Origin: Undaria pinnatifida
Lineage: Eukaryota > Sar > Phaeophyceae > Laminariales > Alariaceae
Assembly: GCA_012845835.1 (NCBI GenBank)
Contig: JABAKD010000002.1
Location: 2,568,501-2,632,500 of the forward strand
Direction of reading: 5' to 3'
Length of the DNA stretch: 64,000 nucleotides
Position 1 is the stretch's first letter, and each line of letters begins with the position of its first letter. The position numbers and the translations under genes were made by a program. The notes under the pieces are model-generated. The model was not told the origin of the DNA, did not search any database, and saw nothing but the letters and a program-made list of their open reading frames with translations. Positions 10,865 to 22,120 of the stretch are shown piece by piece.

Positions 10865-11580
10865 TCTATCGGAACCTCTTCTTTGCAAGCTGTGTGATAC
10901 TTCGATCGCCCGTGTTACGGGTTGTGTATGTCCTCATGGAGGATATGGGTTGGCGACTCCAGACGCGTGCCACGATAGAGGCATATGGTATACCTATTTT
11001 TGGCTGAAACGGTTTCTGAGTGGTGGGTCTCCTCAACCCAAAATCGCCGGAAAAAAAAATGCCGATTGGACATTTTTTTTTTGTTGCCGTGATTCTCGTT
11101 GTGTACCTAGGCCTTGGGACTTTGGTGGTTGTCCATCCAGTGGCAGTTTTTTTCCGTCTCCCAATAAGTTTTTGGGTCAAGAATGGCCTTAAGTTCCTAA
11201 AGGGAGAGGAACCTCCGAAAAAAATGTGGCGCGAACCTCTATCGTAGAACCCGTCTCCCCTTGACCCCTCTAGAGCCCCCGAACCTCTCCCTATACCAAA
11301 TTTAAGTAATTTGTCCCCAAAACGGGTTTCCAGTTGTAAAGAGGTCAACACTAGCTAGCACCAGGGTCAGCAGGGCGATACGAAGACGTTCGATCTCGGA
11401 TGACTTTAGAAATCTGTGCACGGAAACGATAAACCCGGTTGGAGGGGGACAAGCTGTGACGACTCTGTTGAACGCACCAGCTTATTATACTAAAAATAAA
11501 AAAATACACTCCAGCTGTGAGATCGAAGAAACTCATCTTTGCAAGCTGTGTGTGATACTTCGATATATGTAGTCTTATCA
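10865..11580 (+). repeat. Nested repeats A, D and E
   Basis: Repeat A part (10,865-10,955), D (10,965-11,255) including CCTCAACCCAAAATCGCCGG, E (11,262-11,345), then A in both 3' and 5' parts (11,350-11,580). Confidence 0.65.
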
Positions 11581-11613
11581 CCGGTTGGTTTACGTCATAT
11601 GATACAGGCATAT

Positions 11614-11910
11614 GATCGCCCCGGTGGCGTATCAGATTATGTTCGAGCCTGGTATAGGTCAGTTTCGTGAGTTCGAGTCCTCCCGAGTGCAAACTCGTGT
11701 AAATTTGTAGGGACCTTTTCTTGTGCACAAATTGACTCGCGGGAAGCTCGAGAGCGTGAGTTTAGCAGCACTCGATGAAAATCGACGAGCAGTGGGATTG
11801 CTGTACCCTATGCGCGATAAAATTTGAAGGAAATAACCTGGGGGGAGAAGGGAAGACACCTATGACCGCGGCTTGTCCAGAAGCTGGACAGTGGAAGTGT
11901 GAAAAAAAAT
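11614..11910 (+). mobile_element. tRNA-derived SINE, copy 3
   Basis: Head CGCCCCGGTGGCGTATCAG, B-box-like GAGTTCGAGTCC, same body, tail of A8 then TTATG. Confidence 0.75.
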
Positions 11911-12789
11911 TATGCAGGTATTAGTCTAATAGTTAAGTTTTGCGTTGTGCTAATATACCACATCTACGCTGCACTACGTATTGAGGTACTAATTGGACTG
12001 TACGATGCCGGTACCACGCTGCAAGATGCAAACAATTAGTTTTGTTGTGATTCAAGCTGTTGAGTTTTGCGTTGTATTCTCTGTGTTGCTGTTGTTGTTG
12101 TTCTCACGTCAACTACTTGCCACAGTTTGGGTCTGCGGTCACAGCACATGCTCCAGTTGCTCTGGAGTCTGGAGTCGGAAAGCACCTCTGGCTGATTCTA
12201 CGATAGCCCCCCCCAAAACCAGCGATTTTCTTTCAAGTTAACGAGCGTTTCATGGCTGCTCGACACGAGGAAGGGCGCAATCCCCGTACATGCTCTTGTT
12301 TGCAAAGGAAGGACTATCGAACCATGACGTCGGGGTGACCAGGGGCAACGTACGACCCGGGAGGTGGTTTCAAAACCGTCGATTTCGCCGAAGAAAAGTT
12401 GGGGGGCTACCGTGGAACGACTCCTCTCAGGAAACCAAGAACAAAGTTATACACATGAGCGATTTATGAGATGGTTATACCCACACCGCGCTACCGCAGT
12501 ACTGAGTATTGAAGAAGCACGACTGAACTGCTGTGTCGGAGGAACCAACGGTTTGGCCGGTCACAACGGTATTTGCATGACAGTATAGCACAGGACCCCA
12601 ATAAGAAACAGGGTAGCAAGTTATAAGAAAGCCAAGCTTAAGTGTGAAGGAGGATGATGAATTCGGGAGCCTTGCATTGAAGTTAGTGTAGAACGTAGAA
12701 CGCACTCTTATTTTTATCAAATAAAAAAAAAGTAATACGGACTAAATACAACGATGGTTGCGATCGCATCAAAAGTGTAGGAAGAACGT
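11911..12789. other. Intergenic; GTT tract and repeat H fragment
   Basis: TTGTTGTTGTTCTCACG at 12,090-12,110 leads into GGTCACAGCACATGCTCCAG, a diverged repeat H start. The rest is unrecognised. Confidence 0.45.
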
Positions 12790-13365
12790 GCAGCAGCAGC
12801 AGCAGCAGCAACAACAGCAGTACGAATATGGCCATGCTGCACGAGTGTCGAACAGCTCCTGGCATTGTCATTGCCGAGCTCGGACACATCCCCCATATCG
12901 TTTCCCCCAGCAGCCCGAACTTCTAGAAGTGATGGATGCCGTGATGGTCGCTTTTTTTCGTCGGTTACCAAGCAGCTTTTTGTGCTCTGAGGAAGGTTAA
13001 GGCAGGGGCTTCAGTTTTGGGGCCTTCTTTTGCAGGCGGCTCGGGGTTACTCGCGCGACAGACCCCTCTGCTCCTAGCGGTCTGAACACGTTTACAACTG
13101 AAAACTCTTTTTTTTTCTTGAATGAAATTCCTTGAATTTGGTATAGGGAGGGATTTGCGGGCTCCGAAGGGGTTGATTAAGCTTTCGTGCTGCTATAGTG
13201 TTTAGCGATATGGAACCTCGACGGAATGGTAAGCAACGCTGCGCCAAACTAATGGCCTAAAGGGCTTTTGTCCGTGTGGTACGTATTAACAATTGCGTAT
13301 TAATAGTCACTCGTGCGAGCGGTGAAAACTGGTGGTGAAATAGGGGTGTTAACACCTTCCCGTAC
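12790..13365 (+). repeat. Repeat G copy and flank
   Basis: CAGCAG/CAACAG run at 12,790-12,825 and a GATGCCGTGATGGTCGCTTT segment. The 13,020-13,075 part (GGGGTTACTCGCGCGACAGA) matches 59,970-60,000. 13,076-13,365 is unrecognised. Confidence 0.5.
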
Positions 13366-13606
13366 TTTTTTTTTTTTTTTTAATTTTTTTTTTTGTTCAC
13401 ACGCATCTACTTTCCAGCTTCTGGACAAGCCGTGATCACAGGTGTCGTCCCTTTTCCCCCCGGGTTCTTGCCTTCAATTTTTTATCGCGCATAGGGTTCA
13501 GCAATCCCACTGCTCGTCGCTTTTTCATGGAGTGTATTGCTAAGTTACGCTCTAGTGCTTTCCGCAGGTCAAATTGTGCACAAGAAAAAGTCCCCACGAA
13601 TGTATA
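13366..13606 (-). mobile_element. SINE copy 4, head missing
   Basis: Long poly-T (13,366-13,396 with interruptions), then the body reversed. The match stops at about 13,605, before the tRNA-like head, and continues directly into repeat C sequence. Confidence 0.7.
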
Positions 13607-13910
13607 CCCGTTGCTGTCTCTGGAGTGGCCACACCAGAAAACCAAGTAACTCATTGGTTGCTGTCCTCCATAAGCAAGAATGTAGGCACAAGGTGCCGAA
13701 GTCCGTCTTACGAGCGGTTCTTGGGAGGATGCAGTTCACCCTTCATGCGACTCGCCGAACACCTCACTGCGCCTCGCGCTTGGTGCAAGCAGTGTCTGCC
13801 TGGTTGGTGAAAACCCGACGTACTCCGTCCCGGCATGGTAGACATGCGAAGGTCTATGGTCGTAAGACTACGGCCAAGCACAGACTGAGTACACCCCTAC
13901 CCCCCTCTTA
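13607..13910 (+). repeat. Repeat C copy, fused to a truncated SINE
   Basis: Repeat C: TGCTGTCTCTGGAGTGGCCA, CAAGGTGCCGAAGTCCGTCT, GGATGCAGTTCACCCTTCAT, TGGTTGGTGAAAACCCGACG, then a short C-run. Other copies: 24,040-24,320 (-), 34,604-34,970, 35,205-35,550, 57,590-57,945. Confidence 0.8.
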
Positions 13911-13964
13911 TTACCACCGTACCCTTGGTGAACAGTAGTAGCACCTATCAATACTTGAGGATAA

Positions 13965-14185
13965 AAATACACTCCAGCTGTGAGATCGAAGATTTTGTCG
14001 AAACTCATCTTCGCAAGCTGTGTGTGATTCTCCGATCACGTGTATCACTGGGTGTGTGTCCTCATTAAGGGTATAGGTCGGCGACTCCCCTTGGAACTGC
14101 AGTGTAGCTTGTACCAGGGTCAACAGGGCGATGTTAGTCAGTCTGTGCGCGGAAACTAAATGAAACCCATTTTTGAGGGGGACAA
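13965..14185 (+). repeat. Repeat A, long form
   Basis: All repeat A landmarks are present through GCGCGGAAACTA and GAGGGGGACA. Confidence 0.75.
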
Positions 14186-14850
14186 GTACCTATCAAAATG
14201 TGTAGCACCGATCTTTTTTCCTATATATACACCGTATTGTTGAACCTGTGGGGTAGTCAGAGGGAAAAATTGACGGATTAACGCGACGATTGCAGCGTCC
14301 TTCGCACGAAGCAACTAATCATATTTATCATATTTTTTTTTCGTAGCTGACGGATTTTTCTTTTTTTTTCCAGTCGAACTCCAATGCAAGTACCTGTAAG
14401 ACCACGCGCACAGCTGGCGCTGCTGTGTGCTGCATGCTCGCACCATGATACAAACGTGCCCCAGGTACGAGTTTGTACTTTGTTTTATCGCTGTATCACA
14501 GAGTATATCATACAATATATAATACCTGGTATGATATATCACACCTACCTGGTAGGTATTATACAATGCGCCCCCCAAAACAAAGGGTATACTTATACCA
14601 GGTCGTACCGTACCTATTTATTTACGTATCCGTCGTGTCTTTGTTGCTCTCCCGAGTGCAACTTCAACCTCACACGCACTTGCTTATCAAGTACTCAGAT
14701 ATCCCCGGATCAACACGCCTTCCGTATACTAAGATTCAATACCGTTGCACGAACCCCAGATTTCCTGCGTCCGTTGTTCTACGTTGGAGTCCAAGCCCTT
14801 TTGGAATTTCGAAGAAAAATGGCGCCGACCTGTATTGTAAAACATTTTAG
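14186..14850. other. Intergenic, TATACC-rich
   Basis: AT-rich with several ATACCTGGTA-like near-palindromes at 14,520-14,560. No gene seen. Confidence 0.45.
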
Positions 14851-15290
14851 AAATACACTCCAGCTGTGAGATCAAACAGTTCGTCGAAACTCGTTGCAAG
14901 CTGGGTGTGGTGTATACTCCGATCGCGTGTTTTTATTTTTTATTTTTTTTATTTTTATCCTCCGGCGGATGGGGAAAAATAAAGCTTTAGCTCACCACAC
15001 TTTCACGTATTTTCATACGCGTCGTGTGTCGATTTAACTCAGTTGCTTTCGCAGCCCAACGCTAGCTGGCGCACCCTTCGGGTCCCATTGTAGGTATACC
15101 GTAAGCTGTCCCTATCAGTGGTCTTCGTTACAACCCCGGCAGCGCAAGCTGCCGTTGTATACGGGTGCGTGTGTATGTCGACCCGGCCTGTCCCCTGAGG
15201 GTCAGTTTCGGTGTATTACTGTGTGTGTGTCTTCGTAGAGGATAAAGGTCGGCGTAAATCGTTTACAGCTTGCAAATGTGAGTTTTGATC
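14851..15290 (+). repeat. Repeat A part, repeat F full copy, repeat A part
   Basis: Repeat F (14,955-15,205): CCTCCGGCGGATGGGGAAAA, AAAGCTTTAGCTCACCACAC, CGTGTGTCGATTTAACTCAG, CCAACGCTAGCTGGCGCA and a CGGCAGCGCAAGCTGCCG hairpin. Also at 22,530-22,860 (-), 39,950-39,985, 43,650-43,785, 50,885-51,118 (-). Confidence 0.75.
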
Positions 15291-15744
15291 AAAATCCAGC
15301 GAATGAGCCAGTCTATCACACCTTGAACCTGTCTCGCTGACGATGGTTCTGCCTTCTCTGCGTGCTTGGCTTGCTAGTCAGCATCCAGACAGACTGATCA
15401 AAGGTTCCCTTTGCTATCGTACTAGGACAGGTACAAGTAACCACCCGCGTTGATCTCATTGGTCAACGTGCGATAACCCCGAACTTTTTCCGTACATACA
15501 AAACCCTTCTTTTCTCGTGCCTCGATCGTAACAATACGCTTTTTGGTTTTTGGTCGATCTCCCCGCTGAAGTGTATTTTTTCTTTGAAAAATTATATATA
15601 TATATGTACCTGGTACGGTGTATCATAGAGCTGCGATTAAACGCCATCTTTCCTTTTCTTCGAGAAAATGGTTGACATAGCCTCACACTCTAAATACTCA
15701 CACATATATAGTACCAGTAGTACCAGGTATATAATATTATAAAA
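15291..15744. other. Intergenic; reversed repeat A fragment
   Basis: Reversed repeat A end at 15,545-15,580 and a TATATATATA tract near 15,600. No gene. Confidence 0.45.
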
Positions 15745-16560
15745 AATGAAAATACACTCCAGCTGTGAGATCGAAGACTTCGTCGAAACTCATCTTTGCA
15801 AGCTGTGTGTGATACTCCGATCGCGCGCATTACGAGTTGTGTGTCCTCATTAAGGATATAGGTCGGCGACTCCCCTTACAACTACAGTGTAGCTATCAGG
15901 GTCAACAGGGTGATTTTAGTCAGTCTGCGCGGAAACTATAAAACCCGTTTCTGAGGGGGACAAAATCTGACAGCTGTGAAGGAAAATGTATCCTTTTATC
16001 AAGTGAATCTTGTAAGTCGAATAACCGGTGAGGGGGGGGGGCGGAGTTTTGAAGGACGTGGGGGCCTGGTTTTGATCAAAAGCGAGCGGGTTTGGAGGGG
16101 GTGGGGGGGGGGGGGGGGGGGGGGGGGGGAAGAGGGGGCAATTTGTGCATGTAAGCTATAAATCCTTTCGAGGGGATAAATCTGACGGTTTTGGCACCAG
16201 TTTATTATTGGGGGGGGGGGGGCGGGGCGTGTGGGGGGGCGTGTGGGGCAGCTTAATATGTGCGTGGAAACTATACCTTATTTTGAGGGGATAAATGTGA
16301 CGGTTTTGGAAATAATGCATCAGTTTATCATGTATATCCTGGGGTAAGTCGTACAATTAGTGAGTAAAGAGAGGGTGGAGTGTTCGAGGGGGTGGGGTTG
16401 GGATGGGTTTGGGGGGGGGGGGGGGGGGGGGGGAAGGAAGGGCTTTAGGTGAGGGGTTTGTTATACGTGTGGTGCTAGGTCTAGGCGATGGTGCGGGTGA
16501 TGGGGAAGAAGGGGGCGTTCGAGGCGGGGGGGGGGGGGGGGGGACACAGCGGCATGGATG
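15745..16560 (+). repeat. Repeat A long form followed by poly-G tracts
   Basis: Repeat A at 15,745-16,020. Its 3' part (GGGATAAATCTGACGGTTTT) recurs at about 16,165-16,200 and 16,285-16,345, separated by G-runs at about 16,100-16,130, 16,209-16,235, 16,410-16,432 and 16,520-16,542. Confidence 0.7.
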
Positions 16561-16754
16561 GCTCTCGAAAGATAACGAGGTGATAATATACAGTACCAGG
16601 TATCTATTAATTTTTACCCTCACCCTGCCCTAAGCCTTTTTCGGAGTCATGCACAGCGACGAAACTAACCTGTAAGCGCGGAAAACTAAACCAGACAGGC
16701 AGACAGCAACCGCAACTAACCAGACCAACCATATGACAGCAGATAACAGCAGGC

Positions 16755-17058
16755 GTCCCCTATGGTGTAGTAGTAACAGGCGAAGCTCGTCCCTGCCAAC
16801 GTCAGTGATGCGAGTTTGAACCCTCCCGAGTGAATACTCGTGCTCGTGGGGACTTTTTTTCTTGCGCTAAAAAATGACTCGACAGTGTACAACGAGAGGA
16901 AAGCGCGAGAGCGTGAGTGAGCAAAATTGGATGAAAATCGACGAGCATGAAAAAAGCTGAAAAGTGGGAATGCTGAACCCCAATGCGCGATGTTAGTGAA
17001 AGGCGTACACGTACCGGGGGGAAGGGAAGGTAAACCTGAGACCACGGCTTGTCCATAA
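16755..17058 (+). mobile_element. SINE copy 5 with a different tRNA-like head
   Basis: Body (from about 16,825) matches the other copies, but the head is distinct: TATGGTGTAGTAGTAACAGG and GAGTTTGAACC, again A-box and B-box like. This marks a subfamily with another tRNA head. No clear poly-A tail remains. Confidence 0.6.
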
Positions 17059-17690
17059 GGTCGCTGAGGGTAGAATCCCGTTCAAGGTGATCTGGAAAGT
17101 AATAGTGGTGATTAAATTAAAAAAAAACTGCGCCGGCTTGGCGTCGGTGCACCACCCTGACGGGGTTCCGAATATACCGGTAACTATTAACCGATTTTGG
17201 GGAGCCGTTGATACAGACCTAAAGGCGACTACTAATAGCGCGATCGAATCAGGCGCCTACGGCAGAAAAAGCTTGAGGCAATCCGAGTGTCGCCTTATAC
17301 ACCTTGAGCACGCTTGCCTCGCACAGCTTCCTGCGTTGCAGATCGAACACGTCTCCTGCAGCAGCAGCAGCAGCAGTAGCAGCAGCAGCAGCAGGTCGGA
17401 TTGCTTCATCTGGCGGGTGCTGTAGTTGATCGGCAGCGTTTTCCGTATTTTTTTTGCGCCTGAAGTCCGTGAGGGGCTAGCACTACTAGAGGAATAGGAG
17501 CTGTAGCGTAGTGGTACAAGAGAGGCTGTCTAAAATACGCAGGGTGGTAAGTGGTGGTCGGGGGAGGGGGGCAACGCTAACTGTAACCTGAACCGTAACC
17601 CGAACCCGTAACCCGAATCCGTAACCCGAACCCGTCACCCGAACCCGAAGGTTATGGGGTGACTCGTGCTTGGATGCTGCAGTTTGTTGT
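17059..17690. repeat. Repeat G copy, (CAG)n and ACCCGAACCCGTA tract
   Basis: Repeat G at 17,200-17,470 with a CAG/TAG run at 17,357-17,393; CGTAACCCGAACC tandem units at 17,580-17,655. Confidence 0.6.
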
Positions 17691-17905
17691 TGTTGTTGCT
17701 CTTTGCTGTTGCCGTTGCTGTTGCTGTTCACACATTGATTCACATCAAGTCCGTGGTCACTGCACAGGCTACAGTCGCTCTGGAGTGGGAGCATACCCCA
17801 GGGGAAAACACAACCGAACCAAAAGCGTTACACGCATATATCACAGCTGAAGCATTTCATACCTCCGCAAAAGAAAATAGAAACGTAAAAACCGAGAGCT
17901 TGTGA
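17690..17905 (+). repeat. Repeat H, long form
   Basis: GTT/GCTGTT tract, ACATCAAGTCCGTGGTCAC, GCTACAGTCGCTCTGGAGTG, then CACGCATATATCACAGCTGA. Confidence 0.65.
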
Positions 17906-18062
17906 AGCGCCGCCATCGTGGATGATATTGTTAAGATAGGGCCTCGAAAGGCCTGTAGTTATCCGAATTGAGATAATTTGGATGGGTTTCGTATGATAAT
18001 GTTGGCATTTTATTTTCGGGATAGTCAGGAAATAGATCGGAGGCATGTGCCTCGGATCTCAG

Positions 18063-18122
18063 AAGCCATCCGGGGCTCTGGTGGAGTCGAACAAAGCTTG
18101 CGTCTCTGCGAAGGCTAAGAAA
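18063..18122 (+). CDS. Weak candidate exon
   Basis: A 60-nt open segment between TCTCAG and a strong donor (AAA|GTGAGTAC), phase 0 to 0, encoding KPSGALVESNKACVSAKAKK. No family match; the acceptor lacks a pyrimidine tract. Could be a chance match. Confidence 0.15.
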
Positions 18123-18162
18123 GTGAGTACTCTCCGAGGACCTGCTCAATTGGCAGACCAGC

Positions 18163-18259
18163 AGGGGACACTCTGTGTCCCACCTATATACTCTTACAAT
18201 ATGGCGTCGTCGGCAGGACAGGGGACACTGTGTGTCCCGACCCTACACTCTTACAATGT
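18163..18259 (+). repeat. 56-bp direct duplication
   Basis: AGGGGACACTCTGTGTCCCA and AGGGGACACTGTGTGTCCCG, each followed by ACACTCTTACAAT-like sequence. GGGACAC/GTGTCCC is a short palindrome. Confidence 0.7.
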
Positions 18260-18429
18260 GCCTTGGAAGGACGCAACGCGCCCGTTCCACGCCCGTTCCA
18301 TAGAACTTTCTCGTCTAAAGTGCATTATGTACGATACGTGCTGGAGGTAAAAAAACGTTAACCTTCCAGGAGTCGTCAGTCACTTAAGTAGCAAGGAAAA
18401 ACGGCCAGCGGTGAAGGGTGTCGAACGGA

Positions 18430-18715
18430 GCGTTCCACAGACGCGTGCCACGAAAGAGATGTGCACCACTTTTTTTTTCTTCTGATGTTCCTCAATTTGG
18501 GAGCTTAAGGCGTGTTTTAACCCAACACACTGATGTGGAAAAAAAAAAATTGCTACAAACCGGATGAAAAATCCCATAGCCTAGGTACACGACGAGAATC
18601 GCGCGCGAAAAAATGGAATGGCGTATTATTTTTTTATTTTCCGACGATTTTGGGTTCAGGAGCCCCGCATTCAGAAGCCATTATTGCCAAAAAAAGGTGT
18701 ACCTCTATCGTAGCA
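18430..18715. repeat. Repeat D fragments
   Basis: GACGCGTGCCACGAAAGAG, then reversed CGGATGAAAAATCCCATAGC and TCCGACGATTTTGGGTTCAG. Confidence 0.6.
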
Positions 18716-18780
18716 CGCGTCCACACTAAAAGCCTTGTAGTTTTGGCGTCATTCAAGGTGTACTATTGGAAGACTAAGCC

Positions 18781-19083
18781 GGTCGGCCCGGTGGCGTATC
18801 AGGTTATCCTCGAGCCTGGTATAGGTCAGTTTCGTGAGTTCGAGCCCCGCCGAGTGCATACTCGTATAAATTCGTGTTGGGAGTTTTTCTTGTGCACAAT
18901 TTGACTTGCGGAAAGCGCGAGAGCGTGAATTAGCAACACTCGATGAAACATCGACGAGCAGTGGGATTGCTGAACACTATGCGCGATAGAAATTGAAGGC
19001 AAGAACCGAGGGGGAGAAGGGACGACACCTGACGGCTTGTCCAGAAGCTGAAAAGTAAAAGTGTGAGAAAAAAATAAATAAAT
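18781..19083 (+). mobile_element. tRNA-derived SINE, copy 6
   Basis: Full length: head GGTCGGCCCGGTGGCGTATC, B-box-like GAGTTCGAGCCC, tail A7(TAAA)n. Confidence 0.75.
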
Positions 19084-20084
19084 GGAAACTGCCGTCGGTC
19101 AAGCGGTCTAAGTGCCGTCTCCAGGCATCTTTTGCCAAGTAGCGAACATTGAACGGGCGAGTTGTCCATGGGATATCGTCTCCGTCGGAGATGGAAACTA
19201 ACTACGAGTGTTGATATGATATATGATACGTCATATGATATCATAATGATCTTTATTATACCAGTACGTATATGATATGATAACTTGAAATCTGGAAGTT
19301 TGGTCTAGGGTAGGGCGATATTTGGCTCTTTCTTATTATCGGTTTCCTTTTTTTCCCCCGCTTTTTTTTTTTTATTCTTCTGTTGCAAATAGCCTGGCGT
19401 GCTGGCTGGCATTTTTGCTCTGTTCAATGGAGACAAATAAAAATCTGTCTCGTGGTTTGTGACCACGGAGCTCGTCTCTAGTTATAATAGGAGGAATCGG
19501 CACGAACACCGCTTGTGCTGGGTGCGGACGGATGGAAAAACCAGTTTTTTTACTGCGAAAAACTCTTCAGACATGTTTGCAGAGATACAAAAATCGTTTT
19601 TGTGTTTTGTCAATCATTTCACCCCCGGTGACATCACTAGGGGGCGGTCATCGGTAGCTTTTATTTCGTATGGGTTAGGGTTAGGGTTAGGGATAGTTCC
19701 ATCCATTGTGGAAAACGCAGTAATGTATACGAAGGACACCTCATATTTGCGGCCGTCAAAGAAAAACAGGATTGTTGTCTGTGTTACAAGTTATTTCTTT
19801 GTCTCGTAGTTTCTCACCGCTGACGACAGGGTTTTTCTCTCGAGGGTTTTGAGGCATTGGGGCACGGTGCTCGGTGTCGATGGGCGGAAAGAAAACAAGT
19901 GATTGCGAAGAACATACACACTACGCACGGAAAAAGGCTCCAGGTTGACTCGGCCGGCTTGGATGCTGTGCTTGGAAAGCCTCTAGGCTGATTCGGCTGA
20001 ATCAGGATGCTGTGGCTTGGAAAGACTCGAAGCGCAGGTCACCCCATTGCGTTCGGCTAGGTTTGGGAGAAAATTGCTTGGAGA
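19084..20084. other. Intergenic; repeat I and a TTAGGG tract
   Basis: Repeat I at 19,390-19,535 and again at about 19,795-19,885; (GGGTTA)3 at 19,669-19,690. No supported gene. Confidence 0.5.
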
Positions 20085-20360
20085 GACTCTGTTGTTGTCT
20101 CACATTAACTCTTGTCAAAAATCTAGAGTCCGTGGTCACCCAAAGGTGCTGGAGCCCGAGGAAGATCTCCGAAAAACCAAATGAAATCAAAATTCGTCCG
20201 GGAAATACTACGCTTTCCCGCCTAAAACGCACGACACGAAGAAGGCGCACAAGTGAAAAGGTCCATGTGCACACTGAACTCACATGGCCGCGGGTATCCA
20301 CTCAACTACAACATAGCGTTCCCCCGTTCCCACAACTAACCAACACGCCGCTACAAACTA
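20085..20360 (+). repeat. Repeat L copy (inverted mate at 24,350-24,630)
   Basis: GTGGTCACCCAAAGGTGCTG, GATCTCCGAAAAACCAAAT, TAAAACGCACGA and GAAGGCGCAC match the complement of 24,350-24,630 throughout. Confidence 0.75.
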
Positions 20361-21170
20361 CGGCGGTTGGGCTGCCTGAACCGTACGAACCGCACGGTAA
20401 TCGTGAGCACAGACGAATGCACCTGCCGTCTGGAGTGCTGTCAGAGTGACGACCCGCGGGCATGCAGTGAAAAAAGGGCAAATCTATTATGGGTTGATTC
20501 GGACGAATCGGGATGCTGTGGCTTGGAAAATCTCCACGTTATTGAGCCGCTTGTATGATACCCCTTTGCCAACCAGAGTGCCTAAGTAGCCATGTACCTT
20601 GGAAGGCTTTACTATCTGCCTTCAAATTCTGCCCGCCCCCCCCCCCGAAGAGAGAGAACATATATTCCTGAACGGGCGAAAAATGACCCTACCGGGCAAC
20701 CGTGAAAGAACCCCGCGACCCTCTTTATGTGTGTTGTTCACATTGAGCTGCTATTTCCACCCATCTAAATCAGCACGACCAGTGTCCGTGTCGAGGCCTC
20801 ATCCTATCGAGAGAGGCAAGCGCTACTGCTGTTGTCACAAAGCACTAGACAGATATGTACATCATTACTCTGGAAGGCACTAAGTAATACGGCCTCGCGT
20901 CCTTCTTATGTGTGTGTTCTGGGCATTCAACTGTTGCTTCCACCCATCTAAACCAGCGCAACCAGTGTCCGTGCCCAGGCATTATCGTAACGAGAGATAC
21001 AAGCGCTGGTGCTGTGGTCACAATCCACGAGGTAGATATGTCCGTAGCAAATGATCAGAGGGTAAGGGGATTCGGGTGCGGTGCAATGTCACAATCGTAC
21101 TCATACCAGCTCTAATCGAAAACGAAACGTGAAACATAAGTCCGAACACCCGAGTTCTTTTTTTTTTTTT
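20361..21170. repeat. Intergenic; tandem pair at 20,715-20,870 and 20,905-21,045
   Basis: TTTCCACCCATCTAAATCAG with CCAGTGTCCGTG recurs as TTCCACCCATCTAAACCAG with CCAGTGTCCGTG; the unit is the reverse of repeat I. 20,361-20,715 is unrecognised. Confidence 0.6.
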
Positions 21171-21445
21171 TTTTGCCGTTTGTTTTCCATGATTTTCTTC
21201 CTTCTTGTTTGTTGTGTTTCTTTCTTATGCTTGTTTTCTTTCTTATTCTCCTTTTGTTTCTTCCGTGCACGCAGTCTGGTGGGTTGGCTTGCACATGTTC
21301 CGCCCCCGCATTCACTTTTTATGTTGCGTTCGGCATACAATGTGTTTTCTGTTTGTAGTTTGTGCCACAGAGCTCGTCTCTCCCAGCTCCAGGGGGAGGC
21401 ATCGACTCGGACACTGGTTGTGCTGGGCGTGCAGTAGATGGGTGG
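21171..21445 (+). repeat. Repeat I copy with T-rich lead
   Basis: T-rich tract, CAGTCTGGTGGGTTGGCTTG, CCACAGAGCTCGTCTCTC, GACACTGGTTGTGCTGGG. Confidence 0.6.
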
Positions 21446-22120
21446 AACAAGCTGTTCACTGCGAAGAACGGGTACACCTGACGAATTACGAATAACAGGT
21501 GCAGAAAGATTATACCAGGTGAAAAAGAAGAACGGAAAAAGAGGAAACAGAAATCATGGAAAGCAGAAAAAAGAACGAAAACATGGAACACGCGTATTTA
21601 AAAAACAACGAAAAAAAAATACACTTCAGCTGTGAGGTCGACCAAAGAGAATTTTGATAAAAACTCAGCTTTGCAAGCCGCGTGTGATACTTCGATCGCG
21701 CGTGTTATCGGGTGTGTATACCCTCGTAAATGATGCAAGTCGGTGACTCCCCTGCCAGTATCAGGGTTAGCAGGACTAGGGCGTTCCGCCTGTTGTGTGA
21801 TATCATACCTGTATATCCTTAGTGAAGACATACTGCACACTCCGTATCACGCGCGATCGGAGTATCACACACAGCTGCAGTTGGCACAGATGATATTCGA
21901 CGAAATCCTCGATCTAGCTGCTGTATTAACATAGTATATTACACCATTTATAATACAAAGTGAAGAATAAGGAACGCAAAGGGCGCGCGCGGGGGGGGGA
22001 GATGACCAGGAACCCAAACTTGGAATTGAGCGAAACAACGGTAGTCAGTCTCCATACGATTTGTAGGGTGATGTATATGATATCATACTTACATCGATAC
22101 TCTTTTTTTCCCGACAAAAA
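21446..22120. repeat. Repeat A (+) at 21,610-21,790 and (-) at 21,845-21,925
   Basis: Two opposed repeat A copies. 21,930-22,120 is AT-rich and unrecognised. Confidence 0.6.

Noticed and set aside
18045-18350. Protein-coding gene at 18.0-18.35 kb
   Set aside because: Only a short open segment with one good donor; the rest is repetitive, so it is listed only as a weak exon candidate.
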